A stretch of DNA of 16,504 bases from JBFMGD01 sp040751775. GTDB taxonomy: Bacteria; Bacillota; Dethiobacteria; DTU022. The DNA is taken from contig JBFMGD010000052.1 in the NCBI GenBank assembly GCA_040751775.1, forward strand, positions 1 through 16,504. Direction: 5' to 3'. Each line of letters opens with the position of its first letter. The first letter of the stretch is position 1. The translations under genes and the position numbers were made by a program. Positions 1 through 7,482 of this stretch are shown here, piece by piece. The notes beneath the pieces were generated by a model, which ran no database searches, had not been told where the DNA came from, and was given only the letters and a program-made list of their open reading frames with translations.

Positions 1-270
1 ATGAAAATTATCAGATGGAGTAATGCAGTAAAAATTAAAGGATTCCGTTTAAATCTGCCTAATTATAGTAAAACAAAATGTTTTCGATGCGGGGTATGGT
101 TAGTGTTCACGGTAAGAGAAGTATGGAGCAACTGGCGGACAGGCGATTACTGGTGGGTGCAGAGCCTCTACATCACTCCTGAACATAGGAGTAAAGAGCT
201 GAGGGCTTACCGGCGGGAGGGGTTCGTTGACGCGCCCTACCGGATTATGCTAGACCGGCTAAATGAGTAA
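1..270 (+). pseudogene. GNAT acetyltransferase remnant with internal deletion
   Basis: This open frame of 89 codons has no clean family match along its length, but its second half resembles a GNAT N-acetyltransferase. Residues about 43-61 (WSNWRTGDYWWVQSLYITP) followed by EHR look like the beta4/motif A region of GNATs, where the usual continuation is R-x-x-G-x-G/A binding the CoA pyrophosphate. Here that continuation is missing: after EHRSKELR the frame runs straight into AYRREGFVDAPYRIM, which resembles the last GNAT segment (YxxxGF...YxxM). About 40-50 residues normally lie between these two parts, so I infer an in-frame internal deletion. The N-terminal 35 residues look unlike a GNAT and may be out-of-frame read-through. 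The frame starts at base 1, so the gene may begin outside the window. The alternative is an uncharacterised small protein. The family call is by eye. Confidence 0.45.
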
Positions 271-367
271 CCTGCGGGCGCCACACAGCAGAGATCCTTG
301 GGGCAATGCTATTGCCGCGCCCTTACTTAAAAAGCAGTTTTGATCTTTTTTTGAGGAGGATACGGTC

Positions 368-1690
368 GTGAGTAAAAACCTCGTTTCCATCGTCCGCTTC
401 GAAAAACCGTATGAATCGGTCAAGAAAGCTGTCTTAAGCTGCGGGGGCCTTGAACAGATGCCGCCTAAGGCCCGTGTTTTTATCAAGCCCAACATCGTGT
501 TCTGGACCAAAGCCTGCGTTTTTCCAAAATGGGGCGTAATCACCACCTCCCGGGTGATCGAGGATATGGTGATTCTGTTAAAGGAATACGGTATCGCAGA
601 GATCACCATCGGCGAAGGGATTGTCTCCGATGCCAAGGATAGGGAAACTCCAGCCCACGCCTTTAAAACCTTGGGCTATGAGAACTTAAGGAAACGCTAT
701 GGTGTAAACTACATTAACATCATGGAGCGCCCCTTTGCCAAGGTGGACCTGGGGGACGGTATTACTTTAAAGTTCAACGAGGAGATCCTGCACAGTGATT
801 TTTTAGTCAATATGCCGGTCATGAAATGCCATAACCAGACCGTGGTCAGCCTCGGGATTAAAAACCTGAAAGGGACGATCGATATTCCGTCGCGGAAGAA
901 GTGCCACAGTGCGGACCCGGCCCAAGATCTTCATTTCCATGTCGCCAGGCTGGCGGACAAGATGCCGCCCATGCTCACGCTGATCGACGGCGTCTACACG
1001 CTTGAACGCGGGCCGGGCTTTGACGGCAGGATGAAGCGGAGCAATCTGCTGGTGGCCTCCGCTGACATCTTATCGGCCGACATGGTGGGGGCGAAAGTGT
1101 TGGGCCACGAGCCGGCGGACGTGCCGCACCTGGCCTGGGCGGCGAAAAACCGGGGCCGCGCGCCGGACCTGTCAGATGTGGCGGTAGTGGGGGAGAAGAT
1201 TGAGGATGCGGCCTCGTTTCATGAGCATGGATTCGCCTACAGCGCCAACGAGACGGGGGAGATGCCCCAACCCCTGGCTAAACAGGGTATTACCGGGCTG
1301 TTTTACCGCAAATATGATGACACCATGTGTACCTACTGTTCGGCGCTAAACGGCCTGATCCTGACCGCCATCCGCTATGCCTGGAAAGGCGAGCCTTATG
1401 ATCAGGTGGAGGTGCTGACCGGCAAAGCGATGAAACCGGCCGCCGGTATGAATTTCACTGTTTTAATCGGGCAGTGCATGTATAAGGCCAACCGGGATCA
1501 CCCGCATATCCGGAAGATGATCGCGGTGAAGGGGTGTCCGCCCGCGCCGCAAGATGTGGTCAAAGCACTGCACGAAGCGGGCATTGAGGTCGATCCGGGC
1601 CTGTTTGCGCAGATCGAAACCCTACCCGGTTTTTTTATGGCTCGCTACCGGGACAAGCCGGAATTCGACGAGTCTTTTTTCCGGGTGTAA
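368..1690 (+). CDS. DUF362 domain protein with four C-terminal cysteines
   Basis: This 440-residue protein is recognised as DUF362. It starts at GTG 368, about 8 bases after a strong GAGGAGGA RBS at 352-359. The family hallmark is the N-terminal part: VFIKPNIV (37-44), a helix, then the GEGI segment (82-85), and the central NMPVMKCH (148-155) and LGIKNLKG (162-169) motifs. Many DUF362 proteins carry a separate 2x[4Fe-4S] ferredoxin domain, which is absent here. Instead the C-terminal part has CTYC (321-324), GQC (370) and KGCPP (390), four cysteines that could ligate one Fe-S cluster or a metal; this is inference. There is no signal peptide or membrane segment, so it is probably cytoplasmic. 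It leads an apparent operon with an FMN-binding membrane protein and a flavodoxin, which supports a redox role. The reaction is unknown for this subgroup. Confidence 0.85.
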   Translation: MSKNLVSIVRFEKPYESVKKAVLSCGGLEQMPPKARVFIKPNIVFWTKACVFPKWGVITTSRVIEDMVILLKEYGIAEITIGEGIVSDAKDRETPAHAFKTLGYENLRKRYGVNYINIMERPFAKVDLGDGITLKFNEEILHSDFLVNMPVMKCHNQTVVSLGIKNLKGTIDIPSRKKCHSADPAQDLHFHVARLADKMPPMLTLIDGVYTLERGPGFDGRMKRSNLLVASADILSADMVGAKVLGHEPADVPHLAWAAKNRGRAPDLSDVAVVGEKIEDAASFHEHGFAYSANETGEMPQPLAKQGITGLFYRKYDDTMCTYCSALNGLILTAIRYAWKGEPYDQVEVLTGKAMKPAAGMNFTVLIGQCMYKANRDHPHIRKMIAVKGCPPAPQDVVKALHEAGIEVDPGLFAQIETLPGFFMARYRDKPEFDESFFRV

Positions 1691-1721
1691 GGAAGCACGG
1701 GGACGGTTCTTTGGCTTCCTT
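1689..1721 (+). repeat. REP-like dispersed hairpin, copy 1
   Basis: A perfect 8-bp inverted repeat (AAGGAAGC at 1689-1696, GCTTCCTT at 1714-1721) encloses a 17-base loop with the core ACGGGGACGGTTCT. The core resembles that of the repeat at 6691-6725 (GGGACGATTCT). It starts at the stop codon of the DUF362 gene and could act on mRNA stability or partial termination. There is no clean T-run after it, so it is not a convincing intrinsic terminator. Confidence 0.6.
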
Positions 1722-1730
1722 CCATTATTT

Positions 1731-1792
1731 TGTTCAGAAAATGTTCAGAAAGAAGCAGTAATATGCGATCAGAGGATCAAGACCATGATCGC
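1731..1792 (+). promoter_or_regulatory. Tandem repeat and dyad just before the FMN-protein RBS
   Basis: An 11-base unit TGTTCAGAAAA/G occurs twice in tandem (1731-1741 and 1742-1752). It is followed by a perfect 7-bp dyad, GCGATCA (1765-1771) and TGATCGC (1786-1792), which ends directly against the GGGAGGT RBS at 1793-1799. A hairpin here could influence access to the RBS of the second operon gene, or the dyad could be an operator. No promoter hexamers are convincing. The function is inferred only from position. Confidence 0.3.
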
Positions 1793-1805
1793 GGGAGGTA
1801 ATTTC

Positions 1806-2219
1806 ATGAGCAAGAAAAAAGCAATCATTATTGCTGTCTTAGTGCCGGCGGTGATCGGGATTGTTTTTGGTATATTCAAAATTAAGTCGTATCTAACGCA
1901 GATCAATAACGCGCATCAACAGCTGATGGAGTCAAAGATAACCGATGTCGATCTGTCGAAAATATCCAACGGAGCATACCTGGGCAGTTATAAAGCCTTT
2001 CCGGTGGCAGTTGAAGTAAAGGTCACTGTAACGGATCATCAAATAACCGGAATTGAACTTTTAAAACATAACAACGGTCAGGGCGGGGCGGCTGAAACTA
2101 TTACCGGTAAAGTCGTGGAGGCCCAATCGTTGTCCGTAGATACGATTAGTGGCGCCACCATCAGCAGTAAAGTGATCTTGAAAGCCATCGAAAACGCGCT
2201 GACCGGCGCCGGCCAATAG
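1806..2219 (+). CDS. Membrane-anchored FMN-binding domain protein
   Basis: This 137-residue protein starts at ATG 1806, behind RBS GGGAGGT (1793-1799). A longer upstream reading overlaps the DUF362 gene in another frame and has no RBS, so it was rejected. After MSKKK there is one hydrophobic helix (about 6-24), then a soluble domain presumably outside the membrane. The domain is of the FMN_bind type (as in RnfG/NqrC and PplA). It has YLGSYKAFPVAVEVKVTV, a mid-domain GGAAE and the hallmark DTISGATISS at about 111-120. In this family the threonine of SGAT is flavinylated by ApbE, giving a covalent phosphoester-linked FMN. No lipobox is visible, so anchoring is by the helix. The gene lies 25 bases before the flavodoxin gene, and both follow DUF362, suggesting electron transfer between cytoplasmic and membrane flavins. 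An ApbE gene is not in the window. Confidence 0.85.
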   Translation: MSKKKAIIIAVLVPAVIGIVFGIFKIKSYLTQINNAHQQLMESKITDVDLSKISNGAYLGSYKAFPVAVEVKVTVTDHQITGIELLKHNNGQGGAAETITGKVVEAQSLSVDTISGATISSKVILKAIENALTGAGQ

Positions 2220-2244
2220 GAAGTAATGAAAGAGGAGGTAAACC

Positions 2245-2724
2245 ATGAAAATCGGCATTATCGTCTATTCCCAAACCGGAAACACCTATTCCGTCGCCCT
2301 GCAGCTCAAGGAGAAGCTCGCCGCGGCGGGACATGCGGCGGAGATCGAACGGGTCACAGCCACCGGCAATGTATCCCCCGGCTCAAAGAATTTCCAACTT
2401 GATACCCGGCCCGCAGTCGATTCTTACGATGCGCTGGTGTTCGCCGCCCCGGTCCAGGGCTTTTTTCTCTCCCCGGCCATGGCAACCTATTTGGAGCAGC
2501 TCCCGTCGCTGCGCGACAAAACCGTCGCCTGCTTCGTCACCAAGGGTCTGCCCTTTTACTGGACAGGCGGCAACCAGGCCGTCGGCCGGATGAAAAAGAT
2601 TTGCGAATCCAAGGGCGCGGTTGTTTGCGGAACGGAGATCGTGAATTGGAATTCCCGCCGCGATCTGATCATCAAAGAGTGTGTCGGCCGGTTGAACAGC
2701 CTTTTTAAATTTAAATATATTTAA
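2245..2724 (+). CDS. Flavodoxin family protein
   Basis: This 159-residue protein starts at ATG 2245 after a strong GAGGAGGT RBS. The N-terminal beta strand KIGIIVY leads into the phosphate-binding loop SQTGNT (residues 9-14), the standard FMN-phosphate loop of flavodoxins. The FAAPVQGFFLSPAM region (about 66-79) corresponds to the 50s/60s isoalloxazine loop, and FVTKG follows the next strand. The length is that of a short-chain flavodoxin. It is the last gene of the operon and is likely a soluble one- or two-electron carrier. A partner role with the FMN-binding membrane protein or the DUF362 protein is inferred from gene order only. The 3' end is convergent with the GH4 gene, 24 bases away. 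Confidence 0.88.
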   Translation: MKIGIIVYSQTGNTYSVALQLKEKLAAAGHAAEIERVTATGNVSPGSKNFQLDTRPAVDSYDALVFAAPVQGFFLSPAMATYLEQLPSLRDKTVACFVTKGLPFYWTGGNQAVGRMKKICESKGAVVCGTEIVNWNSRRDLIIKECVGRLNSLFKFKYI

Positions 2725-2738
2725 GGCGCCGCCTTTTT
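2723..2738 (+). terminator. Weak possible terminator between convergent genes
   Basis: A short hairpin, AAGGC (2723-2727) with GCCTT (2731-2735) and a GCC loop, is followed by a few T residues. The preceding stretch is AT-rich. With a 5-bp stem it is weak, but it sits exactly between the convergent flavodoxin and GH4 genes. Confidence 0.3.
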
Positions 2739-2748
2739 GATTTATCTC

Positions 2749-4041
2749 TTATTTTAAATAACTAAGATACCCGGCGTGCGCATTGAACAGATCGTCCGCC
2801 AGGGCCCTGATACGGTCCAGGGGCAGCATTGCCGAAGCCAGCGGATCTAGCTGGCAGGCATAATAAACATATTCCCGTCTTTTTTCCAGGGCCGCCCGAA
2901 CCGCCAGTTCCTGTATGCTCACATGAGACCGGTTAATAGCAGCCAACTGGGGCGGTAAATTCCCGACATGAACCGGCTGAATGCCGTTTCTGTCGACCAG
3001 GCAGGGAACCTCGACACAGCATCCCTCGGGTAAATTTGTAATAATGCCTGTGTTTTTTACATTGCCGTGGATGCAGATAGGCCGGTGGGTTTCCATGGCG
3101 TTGATAATCGGCGCGGCGTATTCATAAGACCGGTAATGTTCATACATCTCGCCCTTGCCTGCGGCCAGCTCCCTGTTCTTCTCAAAGGCGTCGTTTTGGT
3201 ATTCACACCGCGCCAGGTACTCGTTGATCGGAATATGAAGCTCCTCGATCAGGTTTTCCCGGGGAATAAAGTAAGGCACATACTCCGCCATGTGCTCGCT
3301 GGACTCCGAAACGAAGCGGCCGAAATATTTCATGATCTCAAAGCGCACCCGGTCTGAAGCGTAGATGCCCGCATCTTTGGCGGCCTCAAAGAGCTGCGGG
3401 TATACGTCCTCACCCTGGTGGGTCAACTCCAGGTACCAGCAGATGTGATTGATTCCCGCTGCCTTGAAACGCAGCGCGGGGTACGGTAGATCGAGGTAAT
3501 TGGCCAGCATGGCGGCCGTCAGTTGAATGCTGTGGCAGAGCCCCACGATATGAATGGGGGATGCTTCATAGGCAGCCCAAACATTCATGGCCATGGGGTT
3601 GGAGTAATTGATCAGCAAGGCCTCCGGGCAGAGTTTCTCCATGCGCCCGCAGATATCCAGGACTACCGGTATCGTCCGCAAAGCCCTGAATACTCCGCCG
3701 ATGCCATGCGTATCGGCGATGGTCTGCTTGAGGCCGTATCGCGCCGGAACATTAAAATCCACGCGGGTCGCTTCCAATCCGCCAACCTGCACCATATTGA
3801 TTACATAATCGGCTTTCTCCAGGGCCTGATCCAAATCCGGCGTAGCTTCCACGGTGGCTTTCGAGCGATTGTACTGAATTCGCCGGCGGGCGCATCCCTC
3901 GGACACATTGAGGCGGTCCGCATCGATATCCATTAAAGAAAAATGCAGCTCATCCTTTAACTCTTCGAAAGTAAGCAGATCCCCTAAAACGCTGTTTGCA
4001 AAGACCACGCTGCCGGCGCCGATCAGGGCAACCTTGGGCAT
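2749..4041 (-). CDS. Glycoside hydrolase family 4 (alpha-galactosidase/alpha-glucosidase type)
   Basis: A protein of about 430 residues of the NAD- and Mn-dependent GH4 family, which cleaves glycosides by a redox elimination mechanism. Counting from the first of two adjacent ATGs, the Rossmann loop is GAGSVVFA (9-16) and the acidic NAD ribose-binding LMDID is at 38-42. DTHGIGGVFRALRTIP (111-126) and NYSNPM (146-151) follow. The metal ligands expected for the family are Cys170 in GLCHSIQ and His200 in AGINH. The CHS motif is nearer to MelA-like alpha-galactosidases and alpha-galacturonases than to CHG-type alpha-glucosidases, but the substrate cannot be fixed by eye. The second ATG (4041) is preferred because GGAGGG lies 6 bases upstream; the first (4044) is only 3 bases away. 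It follows the acyl-CoA synthetase gene by about 55 bases. No sugar transporter is nearby. Confidence 0.88.
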   Translation of the reverse strand: MPKVALIGAGSVVFANSVLGDLLTFEELKDELHFSLMDIDADRLNVSEGCARRRIQYNRSKATVEATPDLDQALEKADYVINMVQVGGLEATRVDFNVPARYGLKQTIADTHGIGGVFRALRTIPVVLDICGRMEKLCPEALLINYSNPMAMNVWAAYEASPIHIVGLCHSIQLTAAMLANYLDLPYPALRFKAAGINHICWYLELTHQGEDVYPQLFEAAKDAGIYASDRVRFEIMKYFGRFVSESSEHMAEYVPYFIPRENLIEELHIPINEYLARCEYQNDAFEKNRELAAGKGEMYEHYRSYEYAAPIINAMETHRPICIHGNVKNTGIITNLPEGCCVEVPCLVDRNGIQPVHVGNLPPQLAAINRSHVSIQELAVRAALEKRREYVYYACQLDPLASAMLPLDRIRALADDLFNAHAGYLSYLK

Positions 4042-4098
4042 CATTTTCCCTCCATTTACGGCTTTAATTTGAAGACTCCCCTTGACAGCCTGACATGC

Positions 4099-6204
4099 TT
4101 ATTCAATGCGGGCCCTGGCGTCGAGAGTCAGGGCGCCGTTACCTTGCGGGAATACGCGCACCGGGTTGAGGTCAAGTTCCTTAATACAGGGGAAGTCAGC
4201 CAGCAGGTGGGAAACACGCGCCACCAGGTCAATGAACGAGGGCACGTCACCGGGCGTTTGGCCGCGCAGGCCGCCCAGCACCGCGTGCGCTTTCAGGCGC
4301 TTTAACCGCGCGTAGATGCTCTCCACCGCCGCCGGGCAGAGGGTATTGGCCACATCGCGGAATACCTCGATATAGATGCCGCCCATTCCGAAGAACACCA
4401 CCGGGCCGAAAGAAGGGTCGTGCTTGCCGCCCACAAACAGATCACAGCCCTCGGGGGCCATCTTCTGAATTCTGACGCCTTCAAAACACGCGTCTTGATT
4501 GTAGTTTAAGAGGTTGATCCGGATTAACTCGAAATATTGTTCCACCTGGCCGGGTTCTTCAACGCCCACAACCACACCGCCGGCATCTGATTTATGCAGG
4601 GCATCCGGTGAGACCACTTTCATGACTACAGGGAAACCCAACTGCCGGGCAAATTTTATTGCTGCGGCTTTATCGGCGGCAACCACGGAAGCGGCCACAG
4701 GGATCCCGTAGGCGGTGAGAAGGTCAAGCACCGCCTCGCCGTAATCGCCGCGTTTATCCCGCAACCATCGCTTTGCGGCCTCGCGATCAATGCCCGGCGG
4801 GGAGATAAGTTCCTTGTTTTCAACCTGCTTCATCTTGCGCTCATGGTATTTCATCTGCACGGCCAGTGCATTGACCATCTCTTCCGGACTGTTGAATATC
4901 GGAAATTCCACGGAACGCTTGGTCTGCTGGATCATTCTTGTCGGCCCGAACAGGCATACGCCGAGAGGCTTGCCGGCTGAAAGGATCGACCCCCAGGCCT
5001 CCTTGGAGAGGTCGGTGAGAAACATTTTGTGGAAGACATTATCTCCCTGGGGCATCTGGGGCCGCTGGCTGATGAATATGGACCCGTCGACCTGCGCGGA
5101 GTGCATTACCGAATAGATTACATGGGCCATCAGTTGCGGATCGTAAATATCGCCCATATCCAGCGGGTTGGAGAAATTGATTACCCCGGCGTTGCTGAAT
5201 TGTTTGAGGCTGTCGTAGAATTCCTCTCCCATATCGGCGAACTCAAACCCCGCTTTTTCACAGAGGTCTGCTCCGATTACGGAAAAGCCTCCGGCGGGGC
5301 TCATCACCATGATCCGCCGGCCTTTCATGGAAGGCAGATGAAAAGCCTTGGTTACCTCGATAAAGTCGAGGAAATTATGAATGCGGATCACGCCTGCTTC
5401 CTCAAAGGCGGAGTCAATGATCGCCTCATCGCTGCCGACCGCCGCGGTATGGCTCATGGCGGCCTTTTTACCGGTGATGGTGGTATTAGCTTTATAAACC
5501 ACAATCGGTTTATCTATTTTTTTCGCCGCTTCAATGAAGTCCCGCCCCCGATCCATGCTCTCGAGGTAAAGGCAGATTACCCTGGTTTGCGGATCCCGGC
5601 CGAAGTATTCGAGAAAGTCCACTTCATCGAGGTCGAGTTTATTGCCGATACTGGCCAGTTTGGCCAGGCCGATATTTTCATCCTGGAGATAATTGAGCAT
5701 CGTCAGGGCAACGCCGCCACTTTGGGCGATGATCGACATCTCTCCCTTGGGGGCCTTGTGCAGCGCTACGAAGGGCAGGCAGAGGCCATTGTCTGTATTG
5801 GCCAGGGTGATGCTATTCGGTCCCACAAAGCGAATACCGTACTGACGGGCAATCGCCAGTGTTTCCGACGCAAGCGTCTGACCCTCTGCACTAAATTCGG
5901 CGAATCCCCCTGAGGGGATCGCCATACGCTTGATACCGAATTTGCCGCAACGTTCCACCATCTCGGGGACAAGTTTGGCCGGAATCATGCAGAAGGCCAG
6001 ATCAGGGGCTTCAGGAAGGTCTTCAATATGTTTGTACATCCTGATTCCATCCACATGCACATCGCTGCTCCTGGCGTTGATCCCGAAGATTCTGCCCCGG
6101 TAACCCCAACGCAACAAGTTTTCCAGGGTCAACCTGGGAATATTGGTTGGCTTTGAAGATAATCCGATAATAACGATAGACTCCGGATAAAACAGTTTCT
6201 GCAT
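4099..6204 (-). CDS. ADP-forming acetate/acyl-CoA synthetase, fused alpha-beta subunits
   Basis: This 701-residue protein converts an acyl-CoA, ADP and phosphate to the acid, CoA and ATP, or the reverse. Domains in order: CoA-binding (1-130, with VIIGLSSKP and FVGPNS), succinyl-CoA-ligase-like (about 150-290) with QSGG (161-164), the conserved Glu in LYLES (215) and the phospho-histidine region SHTAAVG (His252), a linker domain, and an ATP-grasp domain (about 480-701). The ATP-grasp part has SPDALHKSDAGGV (His537, the second phosphorylation site in this family), HDPSFGPVVFFGMGG and ELDLNPV (676-682). Both catalytic histidines are present. One detail differs: SHTAAVG replaces the common SHTGALAG. 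The start is supported by AGGAGG 7 bases upstream. It is probably fermentative, making ATP from acetyl-, propionyl- or branched acyl-CoA; the substrate is unknown. Confidence 0.9.
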   Translation of the reverse strand: MQKLFYPESIVIIGLSSKPTNIPRLTLENLLRWGYRGRIFGINARSSDVHVDGIRMYKHIEDLPEAPDLAFCMIPAKLVPEMVERCGKFGIKRMAIPSGGFAEFSAEGQTLASETLAIARQYGIRFVGPNSITLANTDNGLCLPFVALHKAPKGEMSIIAQSGGVALTMLNYLQDENIGLAKLASIGNKLDLDEVDFLEYFGRDPQTRVICLYLESMDRGRDFIEAAKKIDKPIVVYKANTTITGKKAAMSHTAAVGSDEAIIDSAFEEAGVIRIHNFLDFIEVTKAFHLPSMKGRRIMVMSPAGGFSVIGADLCEKAGFEFADMGEEFYDSLKQFSNAGVINFSNPLDMGDIYDPQLMAHVIYSVMHSAQVDGSIFISQRPQMPQGDNVFHKMFLTDLSKEAWGSILSAGKPLGVCLFGPTRMIQQTKRSVEFPIFNSPEEMVNALAVQMKYHERKMKQVENKELISPPGIDREAAKRWLRDKRGDYGEAVLDLLTAYGIPVAASVVAADKAAAIKFARQLGFPVVMKVVSPDALHKSDAGGVVVGVEEPGQVEQYFELIRINLLNYNQDACFEGVRIQKMAPEGCDLFVGGKHDPSFGPVVFFGMGGIYIEVFRDVANTLCPAAVESIYARLKRLKAHAVLGGLRGQTPGDVPSFIDLVARVSHLLADFPCIKELDLNPVRVFPQGNGALTLDARARIE

Positions 6205-6509
6205 CTTGGTTCCTCCTGTGCAGTAGGAATTGGTGATTTGTTGTGGCCAAATTAGTGCTTGATTATTGCAATCAACTTCTTTATTCTTCTCACAACCGGA
6301 TCAATCCTTCTTGTCGGCTGGCCGTTGGGTGGCTCACATGGGGTTTACGGTAAAGATTTAGAAAAATGTTAAGAAATATCTATGAAAATGGAACAGTAAC
6401 TGTCCCAAGTAAATATTTGCTTAATAAAGGTTAAGAATAAATTTACAGTTTATGCCTTATTCCTGCAGTAACTATATGGTAGTATTAAATAAAATGGAGG
6501 TGTTAAAAA
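6205..6509. promoter_or_regulatory. AT-rich divergent intergenic region with dyads
   Basis: No gene is seen in these 305 bases. For the leftward synthetase gene there is a clean operator-like dyad TTGATT-N5-AATCAA at 6259-6275, 55-70 bases before its start. Towards the peptide gene there are two copies of TTAAGAA (6369-6375, 6431-6437) and two of CAGTAACT (6394-6401, 6465-6472), the first lying inside the perfect palindrome ACAGTAACTGT (6393-6403). TTTACA at 6442-6447 could be a -35 element, but no good -10 hexamer is correctly spaced. Regulatory function is likely from position and composition but not proven. Confidence 0.35.
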
Positions 6510-6659
6510 ATGAAAAAAGGATTAGTGGCAGGTAAACTGTTAGTATTGACAACAGTATTAGGACTGGTACTGCTGCTTGCCGCAAATCCTGGTTTTCCGC
6601 GTATGTATCACTTAACTCCCGGGCGGTTTTTTATAGAGCCGGGTTACAAGCTGCTATAA
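6510..6659 (+). CDS. Small 49-residue secreted or membrane peptide, unknown function
   Basis: An ATG-started frame of 49 codons behind a strong TGGAGGTG RBS (6495-6502, about 7 bases upstream). I do not recognise the product. Residues 1-9 are basic (MKKGLVAGK), and residues 10-25 are a strongly hydrophobic helix ending LLLAANP, like a signal peptide with a possible A-x-A-type cleavage or a single membrane anchor. The remaining 24 residues hold two Pro-Gly pairs (TPGRFFIEPGYKLL) and no cysteine. The gene is isolated in an AT-rich region and is followed 31 bases later by a perfect hairpin repeat that may end its transcript. It may be a short membrane peptide, an unprocessed signalling peptide, or the start of a deleted gene. 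The strong RBS, clean start and absence of frame breaks favour a real gene. Confidence 0.5.
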   Translation: MKKGLVAGKLLVLTTVLGLVLLLAANPGFPRMYHLTPGRFFIEPGYKLL

Positions 6660-6690
6660 AAATTCATGGCACCACCAATGTAAACTAAGT

Positions 6691-6725
6691 ATAATGGGAC
6701 AAGGGACGATTCTCTGTCCCATTAT
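6691..6725 (+). repeat. REP-like dispersed hairpin, copy 2 (perfect 11-bp stem)
   Basis: ATAATGGGACA (6691-6701) and TGTCCCATTAT (6715-6725) form a perfect 11-bp stem around the 13-base loop AGGGACGATTCTC. The loop core matches the ACGGGGACGGTTCT core of the copy at 1689-1721. It lies between the small peptide gene and tag. It is probably a mobile intergenic palindrome that could also shield or end transcripts. Confidence 0.65.
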
Positions 6726-6749
6726 GTTCCCTGCAGAGAGGAATCGCAA

Positions 6750-7325
6750 ATGCCCGAACGCTGCCCCTGGTGTGGAGAAGACCCCTTGTATGTCGGCTAC
6801 CATGACACCGAGTGGGGGGTGCCCGTGTACGATGATCGCCTTCATTTCGAGTTCCTGGTCCTGGAGTCGGCCCAAGCCGGTTTGAGCTGGCTCACAATTT
6901 TACGGAGGCGGGAGGAATACCGCCGGGCTTACGCCGGTTTTAATCCTGAAACGGTGGCTGCTTATGATACCGGTATGATTGAGGAGATGCTTCAGGATAA
7001 AGGATTAATCCGCAATCGCCGAAAAATTGAAGCTTCGGTGAACAACGCCCACTGTTTCCTGGAGATTCAAGAGCGCTGCGGCAGCTTTTCTGAATACCTG
7101 TGGCGCTTCGTGGAGGGGAAACCGGTGATCGGCGCCTGGCGGGAACTGTCCGCGATCCCGGCCAGTACTGATCTCTCCGACCGTGTCAGCCGTGACCTGA
7201 AACAGCGTGGTTTTCAGTTCATGGGACCGATTATCGTTTATTCACACCTGCAGGCCACCGGTCTGGTGAACGACCACCTGGTGAGCTGTTTCCGTTTCCG
7301 CGAATTGACCGGCAGCCTATCTTAA
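6750..7325 (+). CDS. tag: DNA-3-methyladenine glycosylase I
   Basis: This 191-residue protein excises 3-methyladenine from alkylated DNA in base excision repair. The match to the Tag family is clear from end to end: RCPWCGEDPLYVGYHDTEWGVP at the start, LESAQAGLSWLTIL (38-51), RNRRKIEASVNNA, and the C-terminal GLVNDHLVSCF. The zinc ligands expected in Tag are all present: Cys5, His18, and the His and Cys of NDHLVSC. Glu39 and Trp47 correspond to the base-recognition residues E38 and W46 of the E. coli enzyme. The length is normal (E. coli Tag is 187). The start at ATG 6750 has an AGAGAGGA RBS. It appears monocistronic, between a hairpin repeat and the PadR operon. Confidence 0.95.
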   Translation: MPERCPWCGEDPLYVGYHDTEWGVPVYDDRLHFEFLVLESAQAGLSWLTILRRREEYRRAYAGFNPETVAAYDTGMIEEMLQDKGLIRNRRKIEASVNNAHCFLEIQERCGSFSEYLWRFVEGKPVIGAWRELSAIPASTDLSDRVSRDLKQRGFQFMGPIIVYSHLQATGLVNDHLVSCFRFRELTGSLS

Positions 7326-7432
7326 ACTAGCCGCTTGAAATGATCCGAAGCTGTTTTCGTGTGCCGGTTTTCAAATGACAGCGCTCCTGTCGAAGATGCG
7401 GGGGCGTTTCTATTTGCTAAAATAATATGGGA

Positions 7433-7462
7433 TTGACAATAGTGTGCAAGACACATTATTAT
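7433..7462 (+). promoter_or_regulatory. Promoter of padR operon with internal PadR-type operator
   Basis: A perfect -35 TTGACA (7433-7438) and a -10 TATTAT (7457-7462) lie 18 bases apart. The spacer contains the dyad GTGT-GCAAG-ACAC (7442-7454), extended imperfectly to AATAGTGT and ACACATTATT. PadR proteins bind GTGT/ATGT-N-ACAC/ACAT dyads, so autoregulation is a strong inference. The -10 places transcription start near 7468-7470, which also decides the regulator's start codon. Confidence 0.75.
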
Positions 7463-7482
7463 AGATGAGAGGTGATGCTTTG

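Noticed and set aside
302..316. Small hairpin GGCAAT-GCT-ATTGCC before the DUF362 gene.
   Set aside because: Six base pairs, no T-run directly after it and no link to a gene end; too weak to call a terminator.
5029..5913. Long plus-strand open frame of 294 codons within the acyl-CoA synthetase gene.
   Set aside because: It is antisense to a well-conserved gene, has no RBS and its product resembles no family.
7376..7415. Possible terminator after tag (GACAG/CTGTC and CGCTCC/GGGGCG followed by TTTCTATTT).
   Set aside because: Short, mutually exclusive stems with a G-T pair; termination here is plausible but not supported enough.
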